Of a stretch of DNA of 64,000 nucleotides, positions 31,089-38,943 are shown piece by piece. Each line of letters opens with the position of its first letter. Position 1 is the stretch's first letter. The stretch is from the NCBI GenBank assembly GCA_036401375.1, contig DASWVB010000004.1:6938-70937 (forward strand), read 5' to 3'. The notes beneath the pieces are model-generated. The model was not told where the DNA came from and ran no database searches. It was given only the letters and a program-made list of their open reading frames with translations. A program made the translations under genes and the position numbers. The DNA comes from DASWUZ01 sp036401375. Its GTDB lineage: Bacteria; Acidobacteriota; Terriglobia; Terriglobales; Acidobacteriaceae.

Positions 31089-34043
31089 ATGCCGACCCTC
31101 GCCGCCCCGCCGCTCGCCGCCGAACCAGAGGTTCGCCCAGTCCCGCCGATCGCGCACTCAGGCCGCCGCCACCGCCTGAAAACTTCACCCCTAAGCTTCG
31201 CCGCAAATCCAGCCCTCTTCGCGGCCACCGCCTTCGCCGCCGGCATTCTCTCCGCCCGCTACGTCCCACCGCATCCGCCTCTCCTCGAGCTCCTTCTCCT
31301 GCTCGCAGCGGCGATCCTCGCCGCCATCGCCAGCCGCCGAGCACCGCGTATCGTCCTCGCCCCGCTGGCCGCCGTGTGGCTGATAACCGGGATGATCTGC
31401 GCTGCCATCGAACCCTCGCCGGATCCGCAGACCGCACTAATAGCTGCGACGGGCAGAGCGCCGCGCGTCTTCACCGGCGAAGTCTTCCGCCTCGGCACAC
31501 CCCGCATGGAGCAGATCGTTGCGCCCTTTTCGAACAAGGTAAGCGAGGAGTACAGCCAGCAGATCGACATCAGCCTCGACCACGCCAGCGTCGAGTCCTT
31601 CCCCATCGCGCGCGGCTGGCATAGAAAAGCTCCGCCCGCCGCCATCACGAGGCCATCGCCTCAGCAGTCCCCTGACATGGCGCCTCTCACTGGAGGCGTT
31701 CGCCTTACCGTCTACGCCCCCACCTCGGCTGAACTACCGAGCCTTACATGCGGAACCGCGATGCAGGTCAAGCTGGCCGTCCACCAGCCGGACCGCTTCC
31801 TCGACCCCGGCGTCTGGGACGCGCGCGCCTATTTGCTCGCCGAGGGCATAGCCGCCGCAGGCAGTGCAAGGGCCACCGAAGTGACCATCCTCCCCACGAC
31901 CACCGCGCGCCACCTGAGCCGCAGCCAGAGCTTCCACTGCCGGCTCTACCAGCTGCAGCAGGCCGCCAGCAGCCGGATCGCAGCCTTCGCGCAGACCCAG
32001 TCCCCGCGCATCCCGAGGCTGCTAAGCCTCAGCCCCGACGACGCCGCCATGCTCAGCGCCATGATCGCCGGGGACCGCAGCTGGCTCAACCGCCGCATCC
32101 GGATCGGCTTTGAACGCACCGGCTCCTTCCACCTGCTCGTCGTCTCTGGAATGCACCTTGCCATCTTTGCCGGCCTGGTCTTCTACGCCGCGAACCGTAT
32201 CCGCCTCTCGCGGGCGCTCAGCACCGTGCTCACCATCGCGCTCTCCTTCGCCTACGCCCTCTGCACCGGCTTCGGCCAGCCCGTGCAGCGCTCCTTCTGG
32301 ATGGTCGCCCTCTATCTCCTAGCCCGGCTCTTCTGGCGCGAACGCAATGGCCTCAACGCCATCGGATTCGCAGCCCTCTGCCTGCTCGCCACCAGCCCTC
32401 GTGCCCTCTTCGACGCAGGATTCCAGATGACCCTGCTCTCCGTCATCACCGTCGCCGGCATCGCCGCGCCCATCGCCGAGCGCACCTTCGGCCCCTGGCT
32501 CCGCGCCGTCGGAAACCTTTCCGATGTTGAACTCGACGTCGAGCTCCCACCGCGCATTGCACAGTTCCGCATCAACCTCCGCCGGCTCCCCGAGCGACTC
32601 GAACCGCTGACCGGTGCGCGCCTCTCCCGCTCGATCGTCCCACTCTCGCTGCGGTTCGCACTCCTGGCCGCCGAGCTCCTGCTGGTCTCGGCAACCATCG
32701 AACTCACCATGTCGATGCCCATGGCCATCTACTTCCACCGCATCACCGTAATGGCTCTGCCCGTCAACTTCCTCATCCTGCCGCTTATTGGACTGCTGCT
32801 TCCCGCAGCCCTCCTCACCTTCCTCGTGCTGCTCTGTTCAAAGGCGCTTGCTATCATCCCCGCCGCGCTCGCCGCCCTGCTGCTGCACCTCGTCGTCGGC
32901 CTCATCCAGCACTTTGGACACCTCGCCGCCGCCGACCTCCGCATCCCCTCGCCCGCACCCTGGGCCATTGCGGCCTTCATCCTCCTGCTCGCCTTCGCCG
33001 TCTGGGCTGCCCGCCGCCTGGGTGTTACTGCAGCCGTGCTCGCCATGCTCGCCGCAGCCGCTGTAGCCATCATCCCGAGGCCAGTCCCGCACCCCTCCGG
33101 CGCGCTTGAGATCGTTGCCATCGATGTTGGACAGGGCGACTCCCTGCTCGTCATCACCCCCGACGGCAAGACCCTGCTCATCGACGCCGGAGGAAGCCCC
33201 TTTGGCCCGCCCCCGGGCACGTCAAACTTTGAGATCGGCGAAGATGTCGTCTCCCCTGTGCTCTGGTCTCGCGGCATCCGCCGCCTCGATGCTGTCGCTC
33301 TCACCCACGCCCACGCCGACCACATGGGCGGGATGCCCGCCGTCTTCGCCAACTTCCGCCCGCGGGAGTTCTGGATCGGCCACAACCCCCACTCCAAGCT
33401 GTATGACGCCCTGCTGCAGCAGGCGGCCGAGCTGCATACCGCCGTCCATCTGCACTCCGCCGGCGATAGTTTTCTGCTGGGCGCCGCCACGCGCGTTCAG
33501 GTCCTCGCCCCCGAACCGAACTACCAGCCCGGCCCAACCCCCACCAACGACGACTCCCTTGTCATGCGCCTCGTCTACGGCAACACCTCAGCCATGATGG
33601 AAGGCGACGCCGAACTCCCCAGCGAAGAAAGGATGCTCCAGGATCACCAGGTCAGCGACCGGCAAGTCGAAAACCAGCAGCCCCTCGAACAGAAATTCGA
33701 GAACCAGCATCCAAAGGCCCAGCAACTCGCCAGCCTGCAGAAGAAAGCCGCGCCGCCACGACCGGACTGCGCGACATCGACAACCCTGCACAGCGACCTG
33801 CTTAAGGTAGGCCATCACGGCAGCCGCACCTCGACCAACCCCGCCTTCCTAGCCGCTGTAGCGCCCACCTATGCCGTCGTCTCCGTTGGCGCGCGGAACT
33901 TCTACGGGCACCCCCGTCGCGAAGTACTCCAGCAGCTCCAGGACCGCAAAGTGCAGACCTACCGCACCGATACCCTCGGCTTCGAAGACTTCCTCCTCGA
34001 CGGAATCCACGTGACCCGCCGGCCCCCGCCAGCAAATCCCTAG
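31089..34043 (+). CDS. comEC: ComEC/Rec2 family DNA-uptake channel protein
   Basis: A 984-residue inner-membrane protein for transport of transforming DNA. Order: N-terminal DUF4131/OB region with two TM helices (about 35-100), the Competence domain with GDRSWLNRRIRIGFERTGSF and SGMHLAIFAGLVFY plus about eight TM helices (about 330-650), then a metallo-beta-lactamase domain with IDVGQGDSLLVITPDGKTLL, LTHAHADHMGGMP and VGHHGSRTSTNP. Between the last two motifs, at residues about 852-881, a Gln-rich insert is encoded by six 15-bp units (separate entry). Starts 19 bp after rlmD. No other competence genes are in the window. Confidence 0.92.
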   Translation: MPTLAAPPLAAEPEVRPVPPIAHSGRRHRLKTSPLSFAANPALFAATAFAAGILSARYVPPHPPLLELLLLLAAAILAAIASRRAPRIVLAPLAAVWLITGMICAAIEPSPDPQTALIAATGRAPRVFTGEVFRLGTPRMEQIVAPFSNKVSEEYSQQIDISLDHASVESFPIARGWHRKAPPAAITRPSPQQSPDMAPLTGGVRLTVYAPTSAELPSLTCGTAMQVKLAVHQPDRFLDPGVWDARAYLLAEGIAAAGSARATEVTILPTTTARHLSRSQSFHCRLYQLQQAASSRIAAFAQTQSPRIPRLLSLSPDDAAMLSAMIAGDRSWLNRRIRIGFERTGSFHLLVVSGMHLAIFAGLVFYAANRIRLSRALSTVLTIALSFAYALCTGFGQPVQRSFWMVALYLLARLFWRERNGLNAIGFAALCLLATSPRALFDAGFQMTLLSVITVAGIAAPIAERTFGPWLRAVGNLSDVELDVELPPRIAQFRINLRRLPERLEPLTGARLSRSIVPLSLRFALLAAELLLVSATIELTMSMPMAIYFHRITVMALPVNFLILPLIGLLLPAALLTFLVLLCSKALAIIPAALAALLLHLVVGLIQHFGHLAAADLRIPSPAPWAIAAFILLLAFAVWAARRLGVTAAVLAMLAAAAVAIIPRPVPHPSGALEIVAIDVGQGDSLLVITPDGKTLLIDAGGSPFGPPPGTSNFEIGEDVVSPVLWSRGIRRLDAVALTHAHADHMGGMPAVFANFRPREFWIGHNPHSKLYDALLQQAAELHTAVHLHSAGDSFLLGAATRVQVLAPEPNYQPGPTPTNDDSLVMRLVYGNTSAMMEGDAELPSEERMLQDHQVSDRQVENQQPLEQKFENQHPKAQQLASLQKKAAPPRPDCATSTTLHSDLLKVGHHGSRTSTNPAFLAAVAPTYAVVSVGARNFYGHPRREVLQQLQDRKVQTYRTDTLGFEDFLLDGIHVTRRPPPANP
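33642..33731. repeat. 15-bp tandem repeat inside comEC
   Basis: Six consecutive degenerate 15-mers, for example GATCACCAGGTCAGC, GACCGGCAAGTCGAA, AACCAGCAGCCCCTC and GCCCAGCAACTCGCC. They encode pentapeptides (QVSDR, QVENQ, QPLEQ and similar). The reverse complement (GACCTGGTGATC) resembles the 15-mers in lpxK and the DUF3108 gene. Confidence 0.6.
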
Positions 34044-34058
34044 GCAAGCCGCGAAACG

Positions 34059-34104
34059 CCGGGTGCCCCATTCATGCGCAGCTTCATCGCGGATGAGTGG
34101 GACT
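34059..34104. repeat. REP-like palindrome downstream of comEC, copy 3
   Basis: CCGGGTGCCCCATTCAT (34059-34075) is followed by GATGAGTGGGAC (34092-34103), giving an imperfect stem CCCATTCAT against ATGAGTGGG with one G-T pair. It begins 16 bases after the comEC stop and could act as its 3' end structure. Same family as 24987 and 26843. Confidence 0.65.
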
Positions 34105-34282
34105 CATGCGAAGCATCCGGCATAAACCCACTACGAAGCAAGAGTGCAGCAATCCCAAGCCTACTTAACCAGGCAAACACCACAACACACGAGCCGATTC
34201 TTTTCTATTCTCCGCCGACCAAAATGCGTTGTAGGATTTGGATCAACAAGCAAGCGAGCAGCCGGCAGGAGGGACAGCGTCC

Positions 34283-34615
34283 ATGGCCTCACCCGAATCG
34301 GAAGCGACAAACCCGGGCACGAACCACACCCCACCGCAGCAGTCCGGTCCCGACCTCGAAGCAGCCTCCGGCCGGCAGACTCCAGCCGAAATCCTCGAAG
34401 AGCGCCGCAAGATTCGCCGCCTGCAGATGATGATGGATATGGTCATGTCGGTGATCGGGCAGGACGCAAACCTGCCCGTCGAAGAGGCCGCCGAGATGGT
34501 GGCCGACAGCCGCCGCGCCGCCCTCGCCATGTTCCCCGACAAGCAGCTCGCCTACGACCTCATCTACAAACCGCGGCTGCAGCGCCTCATGCGGGAGCGC
34601 TACCGAATCCAGTGA
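34283..34615 (+). CDS. Small acidobacterial-type hypothetical protein
   Basis: A 110-residue soluble protein, not recognised. A strong ribosome-binding site AGGAGGG lies about six bases before the ATG at 34283, so this start is preferred over a TTG at 34238. The first 40 residues are polar and probably disordered; the rest is helical: TPAEILEERRKIRRLQMMMD, EEAAEMVADSRRAALAMFPD, then LIYKPRLQRLMRERY. Methionine-rich core (LQMMMDMVMSVI). No signal peptide. Follows comEC on the same strand by 240 bp. Confidence 0.7.
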   Translation: MASPESEATNPGTNHTPPQQSGPDLEAASGRQTPAEILEERRKIRRLQMMMDMVMSVIGQDANLPVEEAAEMVADSRRAALAMFPDKQLAYDLIYKPRLQRLMRERYRIQ

Positions 34616-34738
34616 CAGACCAGAGCACCAACAAACGACCAGGGCGCCAGCTTCATCCACGTGCAGCCGTTTAACGCAGCATCCCGCACCTGGCCCGGAC
34701 ACCAACCCGGAAGCGTCTACGTCTATTCGATAGGAACA

Positions 34739-35572
34739 CTACTTCGACTCAAGACTGGTAAGCCGAAACGTAATTGTCCCCCAGAAGAGCCGCGCCCGCA
34801 TCTGCACCGGAGTATGCTTCGCATCGTCCGTATACCAGATCCAGATCTCGCCTCGCGCCTTCACTACCCCGGCGTCGGCGGTGGGCTGCACGCGTATGGT
34901 CTGGTATGTCCCCGACGGAGTCTTCACCTGCTCCTTGCCCTCTGCCTTCAGCGTGACCGCGACCGTATGAATCGCGTCCCCCACCGGAATCTGGAAGCTC
35001 TGCCCCACCCGCATCGGCTGCGAAGCGGCAAAAAACGTAGCCGACAACAAATCGGTTACGCAGGACGGGAGTGGAGCCTCCTGGTGCTTCCCCGTTCCCG
35101 TGACGAGGTTCTTCTCGTCCAGCCGCGCCTTGCCCTGCGCGTAGTCGAACTTCAGATCGGTATTCACCTGGCGCCGGCCCTCGATGGTCTGCTTGCTGAA
35201 TCCGGCCGAGCAGCCCGTAGTGCGATCGAACGACGACTGAAACTTGTCCGCCACCCTATAGATCAGGTTCACCGCACCATAGGAGTCGGCCGTCGCAATC
35301 ACCCGCTCCATATTGCCTGCCGACTCGACGTGCAGCACCGCCGTACCCGCAGGAAATACCCGCCAGTCGACCGCATAGGTCAGCGTCTCGCTGGTTGGAT
35401 AGACATAGCCGGGCTGGGGACGAGGGAGCGCCGGGATTGAGGGAGCCGCAGACTGGGCCGCCACCTTATCGAGGGTCGTACTGGCGAACAGCAGGAAGAA
35501 GCATGCAGCGACCACTCCAGCAAGGAGCCTGCGGTACCGAGCCTCTCTGAACAAGCTCTTTCTATACAACAT
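34739..35572 (-). CDS. DUF3108 domain exported protein
   Basis: A 277-residue protein with an N-terminal signal sequence (RRLLAGVVAACFFLLFASTT, cleavage near AAQ-SAA) and a DUF3108 domain: SETLTYAVDWRVFPAGTAVL, VIATADSYGAVNLIYRVADK, RLDEKNLVTGTGKHQEAPLP and the C-terminal GEIWIWYTDDAKHTPVQMRA. The start is uncertain: the ATG at 35572 lies inside a 15-bp repeat tract, and an ATG at 35665 is also in frame; neither has a clear ribosome-binding site. It is last in the waaA-lpxK-GT9-ICMT run and probably acts in the periplasm or outer membrane; function unknown. Confidence 0.8.
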   Translation of the reverse strand: MLYRKSLFREARYRRLLAGVVAACFFLLFASTTLDKVAAQSAAPSIPALPRPQPGYVYPTSETLTYAVDWRVFPAGTAVLHVESAGNMERVIATADSYGAVNLIYRVADKFQSSFDRTTGCSAGFSKQTIEGRRQVNTDLKFDYAQGKARLDEKNLVTGTGKHQEAPLPSCVTDLLSATFFAASQPMRVGQSFQIPVGDAIHTVAVTLKAEGKEQVKTPSGTYQTIRVQPTADAGVVKARGEIWIWYTDDAKHTPVQMRARLFWGTITFRLTSLESK

Positions 35573-35624
35573 GATTCGGGACGGGGTCGTCCGAGACAAG
35601 GTCGTTCGATACAGGGTCAATAGG
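35547..35624. repeat. 15-bp tandem repeat at the start of the DUF3108 gene
   Basis: Five units of period 15, including GACGGGGTCGTCCGA (35580-35594), GACAAGGTCGTTCGA (35595-35609) and TACAGGGTCAATAGG (35610-35624). On the minus strand they encode pentapeptides ending in Arg (LTLYR, TTLSR, TTPSR, IMLYR, KSLFR). The minus-strand unit CGAACGACCTTGTCT resembles the plus-strand unit CGGGGTGACCTGATC in lpxK. Confidence 0.65.
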
Positions 35625-35772
35625 CGCTCGCGTGGAAAGGGTTCCCCTTTCGATTCTATGCGCATCGACGGCCGGGGGCGCAGCTCTGCGGCGGCGTAGC
35701 TTGTGCCCCGGTCAAAGTGATTTGGTATGCTCCTGCTGCGCATTCTCAATGCCACCACTGGCCCGACGCAGA

Positions 35773-36348
35773 CTACCGAACCCACAGCATCCGCAGCAGC
35801 AGCGCAAGGTAGACGCCAAGCGCACCAGCCAGGGCCTGATACTCACGATGCTGACGGTAGAGCGAGGCCGAGAACCCGCCACCGTCCTCGCCAAGCGGCC
35901 CCGGACCTCGCCCTGACAAGGCAGGCCCTGGTATGCGGAGCCGAGGCAGCAGCCGCGGTACCCGCCGCGCATACTCTGCAAACTCGGGGAACGCCTGTCG
36001 AAGAAACTCCTCTTCCCCCCGGATCACCGGCCCATAGATCGCCGCAAACAGCCCGGCCAGCAGCCCCGCCACCCACCAGCTGCGCGCAGCGGCCGCAAAC
36101 CCGAATGCGATCATCATTGAGCCGAGGTAAAGCGGGTTACGCGTATATGCGTAGGGCCCGCTGACTGCCAGCTCCGCATTTTTCCTGACGTAGCCCGAAG
36201 CATAAGCACGCAGCCACACTCCGGGTACCACCAGCGCCAGGCTCCAGAGCAGCGATCTGCCCGTCGGCCGCGCAAGCCACAGAAACAGCGCGGTGAAGGC
36301 GAACCCCAGCGGCACCCGTATGCGCTTTGCAACCTGTGCCCAGCTCAC
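35773..36348 (-). CDS. Isoprenylcysteine carboxyl methyltransferase (ICMT)-like membrane protein
   Basis: A 191-residue membrane methyltransferase-type protein with four or five hydrophobic segments. The ICMT/PEMT signature is GPYAYTRNPLYLGSMMIAFG (residues about 64-83) followed by EEEFLRQAFPEFAEYARRVP. Starts with GTG overlapping the stop of the GT9 gene (GTGA), so translation is coupled. Bacterial members are of unknown substrate; possible roles are methylation of lipids or isoprenoids of the envelope, in line with the LPS genes upstream. Confidence 0.82.
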   Translation of the reverse strand: MSWAQVAKRIRVPLGFAFTALFLWLARPTGRSLLWSLALVVPGVWLRAYASGYVRKNAELAVSGPYAYTRNPLYLGSMMIAFGFAAAARSWWVAGLLAGLFAAIYGPVIRGEEEFLRQAFPEFAEYARRVPRLLPRLRIPGPALSGRGPGPLGEDGGGFSASLYRQHREYQALAGALGVYLALLLRMLWVR

Positions 36349-37547
36349 GGCCGTGCTCCAGTCGCAGCGTCCGTGCCCATTAGCTCGAGCGCGGCCTCAA
36401 CCACGGCATCAACGGAGATGGTCAGCAACCCGGGCTCCGGGTCTGCCAGCCGGCTATGGTCGCGCCGGCTCTCCGGATGCCGCAGATTGCGGAACTTTGA
36501 CCCGAAGGGTCCATTCCTGCAGGGATCGGTAGGCCCGAAGATCCCGACCACGGGGCAGCCCAGCGCATTCGCGAGATGAAGAGGGCCCGTATCTCCGGCG
36601 ATGACCAGAGCCGCACGCCGGGTCAGCGCGATCAGCTGGCTGATGTCCGGGCTGACGGCCACTGCCGCGCCACCGCTGGCAGCGCCCACTGCAGCGGCGA
36701 GATCCGCCTCTCCCGGACCGGCATTGACCACCACGGAGCAGCCCATCCGGGCCAGGGCCGCTGCGACCTTGCCGTACCGGTCGGTCGGCCAGCGCTTCGC
36801 TCCCCATCCGGCTCCAGGATTGAGCAGCACCAGGGGTCTGCGGCGATCAGGGGGATTAAGGGCGGCCGCAAGCCACTCCCGGCACCAGCCCTCCGCCGTC
36901 GCATCCCGAGGCAGTGCAGCCGCCGTGAACGGTAACGTCTCGCTCGCGACCCTCCCGGCGACCTCCAGGCATTGCTCGATCACATGCCGCCCCTGCGTCT
37001 TCACCCGCTCTGAAAACAACCATCGCGCCGCTCGCTCCCGAGGATCATCCTCGCCGATCATCCGCCGCGCTCCGGCCCAGCGGCCAATCCAGGCCGACCG
37101 CACGGCACCCTGCAGATCGAGACAGACGTCATACTCAGCCTCGCGAAGCTCCTGCTTCACCCGCCGCACCTCACGCCAGGTCGCGGCAATCAACGGCCGC
37201 CGGCCCCAACCCTTGGCTCCGGCCAGATGAACGCGGTCCACCACCGGCATCCACTCGGGCGTTGCATCAGGCGAGTTAGCGCGTCGATGGTCCTGGGGCT
37301 GGGCTTTGCGCTGGACGTCTTCAGAGGGAGTTGAAGAGCAATCCGCCAAGCCGGTCGAGGTCTGATCCCGAGCGCGAAGGAGTTCAGCCCAGCGAGGCTC
37401 GACCACCCACCCGAGAAACCACTCAGGATGAGCCGCCCGCAGCGCCGTCACGGCCGGCAAGGCATGCAGAATGTCTCCCATGGCGCCCAGCCGCACCACC
37501 AGTACCCTCAGCCGCCCGTCCCGAAGCTCTATTTGGTCCGCCAACAA
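36345..37547 (-). CDS. Glycosyltransferase family 9 (heptosyltransferase-like)
   Basis: A 400-residue GT-B-fold enzyme of LPS inner-core assembly. N-terminus LRVLVVRLGAMGDILHALPA is the GT9 signature; the C-terminal donor site contains VLLNPGAGWGAKRWPTDRYG, then VIAGDTGPLHLANALGCPVV and GIFGPTDPCRNGP. A TTG at 37547 is taken as start because a stop lies just upstream in frame and no ATG precedes the conserved motif. An extra polar loop (TSTGLADCSSTPSEDVQRKA) sits at about residues 63-83. Between lpxK (91 bp) and the ICMT-like gene. Heptose donor is the usual case; the acceptor is not known here. Confidence 0.87.
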   Translation of the reverse strand: MLADQIELRDGRLRVLVVRLGAMGDILHALPAVTALRAAHPEWFLGWVVEPRWAELLRARDQTSTGLADCSSTPSEDVQRKAQPQDHRRANSPDATPEWMPVVDRVHLAGAKGWGRRPLIAATWREVRRVKQELREAEYDVCLDLQGAVRSAWIGRWAGARRMIGEDDPRERAARWLFSERVKTQGRHVIEQCLEVAGRVASETLPFTAAALPRDATAEGWCREWLAAALNPPDRRRPLVLLNPGAGWGAKRWPTDRYGKVAAALARMGCSVVVNAGPGEADLAAAVGAASGGAAVAVSPDISQLIALTRRAALVIAGDTGPLHLANALGCPVVGIFGPTDPCRNGPFGSKFRNLRHPESRRDHSRLADPEPGLLTISVDAVVEAALELMGTDAATGARP

Positions 37548-37638
37548 ACGACCATCTTCTCACATGGTCTGGCGCAAGCTCGCTGTCTGCCTTGATGTGA
37601 CCGCTCCTAAGGCAGTCTGTCCTATGGCCGCCGCTCTG

Positions 37639-38943
37639 TTACGGTGCGGAACCCGCGGCGGCCGCCGTCTCGAGCCCCGGCAGAGCGAGCAATTCGTTGA
37701 CGACCCTGTCCTCATCGAGGAAGACGGCATTCAGCCGCGCGACTTGAATCCCGGTCTGACCGCTGCCGGTCAAAATCTTGAGCAGCGCCGGACCAAGCCT
37801 TACCGCATCCTTTTCAGTAGTGACGAAAGCCTCAGCCCGGGCCTCGATGGCAACGCGGAACAAGCGGCTCATATCGGGAGGCGAGTAACGATGATGGTCG
37901 CGGAAGGCCCGCGTAGATACCACCTGCCCGCCTGCTTCCCTCACCGCCGCAAAGAACTCGGCCGGCCGCGCGATGCCGCAGAAGGCGACGACACGCCTCG
38001 TGAGCTGCCGGCCGCCAGGCCCTACCTCACCCGCCGCAATGTCAGCCGGGGCGAACTGATCCGAGACAAATCGATCCGGGGTGACCTGATCCGGGGTTAC
38101 TTCGCTCACCGGCAGCTCACTTTGCTCACCCGGCGGCAACTCACGCGCCGGCAACTCGCCCGCCAGTACCTCACCAGCCGGTACCTTACTGGGCGCCAGC
38201 TCGAGCGAGCGCCGAACCCACCAGATCGGCGCATCCAGCCCGCGAGCCCGCAGTGCAGCCTCGAGATCGCGATCGCCATCCCGCAGCACCAGCACACCTG
38301 CCCGGCGAAGCGCCCGCAAGGGCTCCCGCAGCCGCCCCACCGGCAGCAGCCGCGGCTCCAGGTCGCTCCGGTGAACCACCACCACATCCAGGTCCCGTGC
38401 CAGCCGCCGATGCTGGAATCCGTCATCGAGCAGATGCACTCCACGCACCCCAGCAGGCCACAGGCTTTGCGCCAGCAGTCCGGCCCGAAATCGATCCGCG
38501 CCGACTGCGACCGACGCCCGGCCCCACCCGGGCCGGCCGGCTTCAAGCCCGCTATCCCGCCGAGCGCCATCTTCTGGCCCGCCGTCTTCAGACCTGCGGT
38601 CTGTTGACTCGTGGACGAACTTTTGCAGCCGACGAGCGATCAGCAGAGGCTCATCCCCGAAGCGCTCCGCCGTCCCACCCGGGTCCACGACCTCAACTGC
38701 CGCAGACCGGCGCCCATACCCGCGCGAAAGCACAGACACGGCCACCCCGCGAGCGCGCAGCAGCTCCGCCAGCAGGATTACGACCGGAGTCTTCCCCGCT
38801 CCGCCCACCGATAGATTGCCAACGCTGATGACTGGCCAGTCAAGCCGTCGAACACGCGCCCAACGGCGATCGTAGGCGGCATTCTTGAGCCCGGTCGCCG
38901 CACCGTAGAGATATTCCAGGGGCGTCAGCCACCCCAGGCTCAT
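37639..38943 (-). CDS. lpxK: Tetraacyldisaccharide 4'-kinase LpxK with repeat insert
   Basis: Phosphorylates the 4' position of the lipid A precursor at the inner membrane. The P-loop is SVGNLSVGGAGKTPVVIL (residues 40-57), preceded by YGAATGLKNAAYDR, followed by SVLSRGYGR and LLDDGFQHRRLARDLDVVVV with the catalytic Asp pair. At 434 residues it is about 100 longer than E. coli LpxK (328): one loop at about 110-140 and a pentapeptide-like stretch at about 247-300 (KVPAG-EVLAG-ELPAR...) coded by 15-bp repeats. The C-terminus (RVVAFCGIARPAEFFAAVRE, TEKDAVRL) is normal. Overlaps the waaA stop by four bases. Confidence 0.93.
   Translation of the reverse strand: MSLGWLTPLEYLYGAATGLKNAAYDRRWARVRRLDWPVISVGNLSVGGAGKTPVVILLAELLRARGVAVSVLSRGYGRRSAAVEVVDPGGTAERFGDEPLLIARRLQKFVHESTDRRSEDGGPEDGARRDSGLEAGRPGWGRASVAVGADRFRAGLLAQSLWPAGVRGVHLLDDGFQHRRLARDLDVVVVHRSDLEPRLLPVGRLREPLRALRRAGVLVLRDGDRDLEAALRARGLDAPIWWVRRSLELAPSKVPAGEVLAGELPARELPPGEQSELPVSEVTPDQVTPDRFVSDQFAPADIAAGEVGPGGRQLTRRVVAFCGIARPAEFFAAVREAGGQVVSTRAFRDHHRYSPPDMSRLFRVAIEARAEAFVTTEKDAVRLGPALLKILTGSGQTGIQVARLNAVFLDEDRVVNELLALPGLETAAAAGSAP
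38046..38205. repeat. 15-bp tandem repeat inside lpxK
   Basis: About ten degenerate 15-mers, e.g. plus-strand CGGGGTGACCTGATC (38077-38091), with relatives CGGGGCGAACTGATC, CGAGACAAATCGATC, ACGCGCCGGCAACTC and ACCAGCCGGTACCTT. They are read on the minus strand as pentapeptides such as EVTPD, QVTPD, ELPAR, EVLAG. On the plus strand they would read GDLIR/GELIR, the same sense as the repeats in the DUF3108 gene. Confidence 0.65.

Noticed and set aside
37471..38607. Plus-strand open frame with pentapeptide-like repeats opposite lpxK
   Set aside because: The opposite strand encodes LpxK with intact motifs; the repeats are a by-product of the 15-bp tract and are reported as such.
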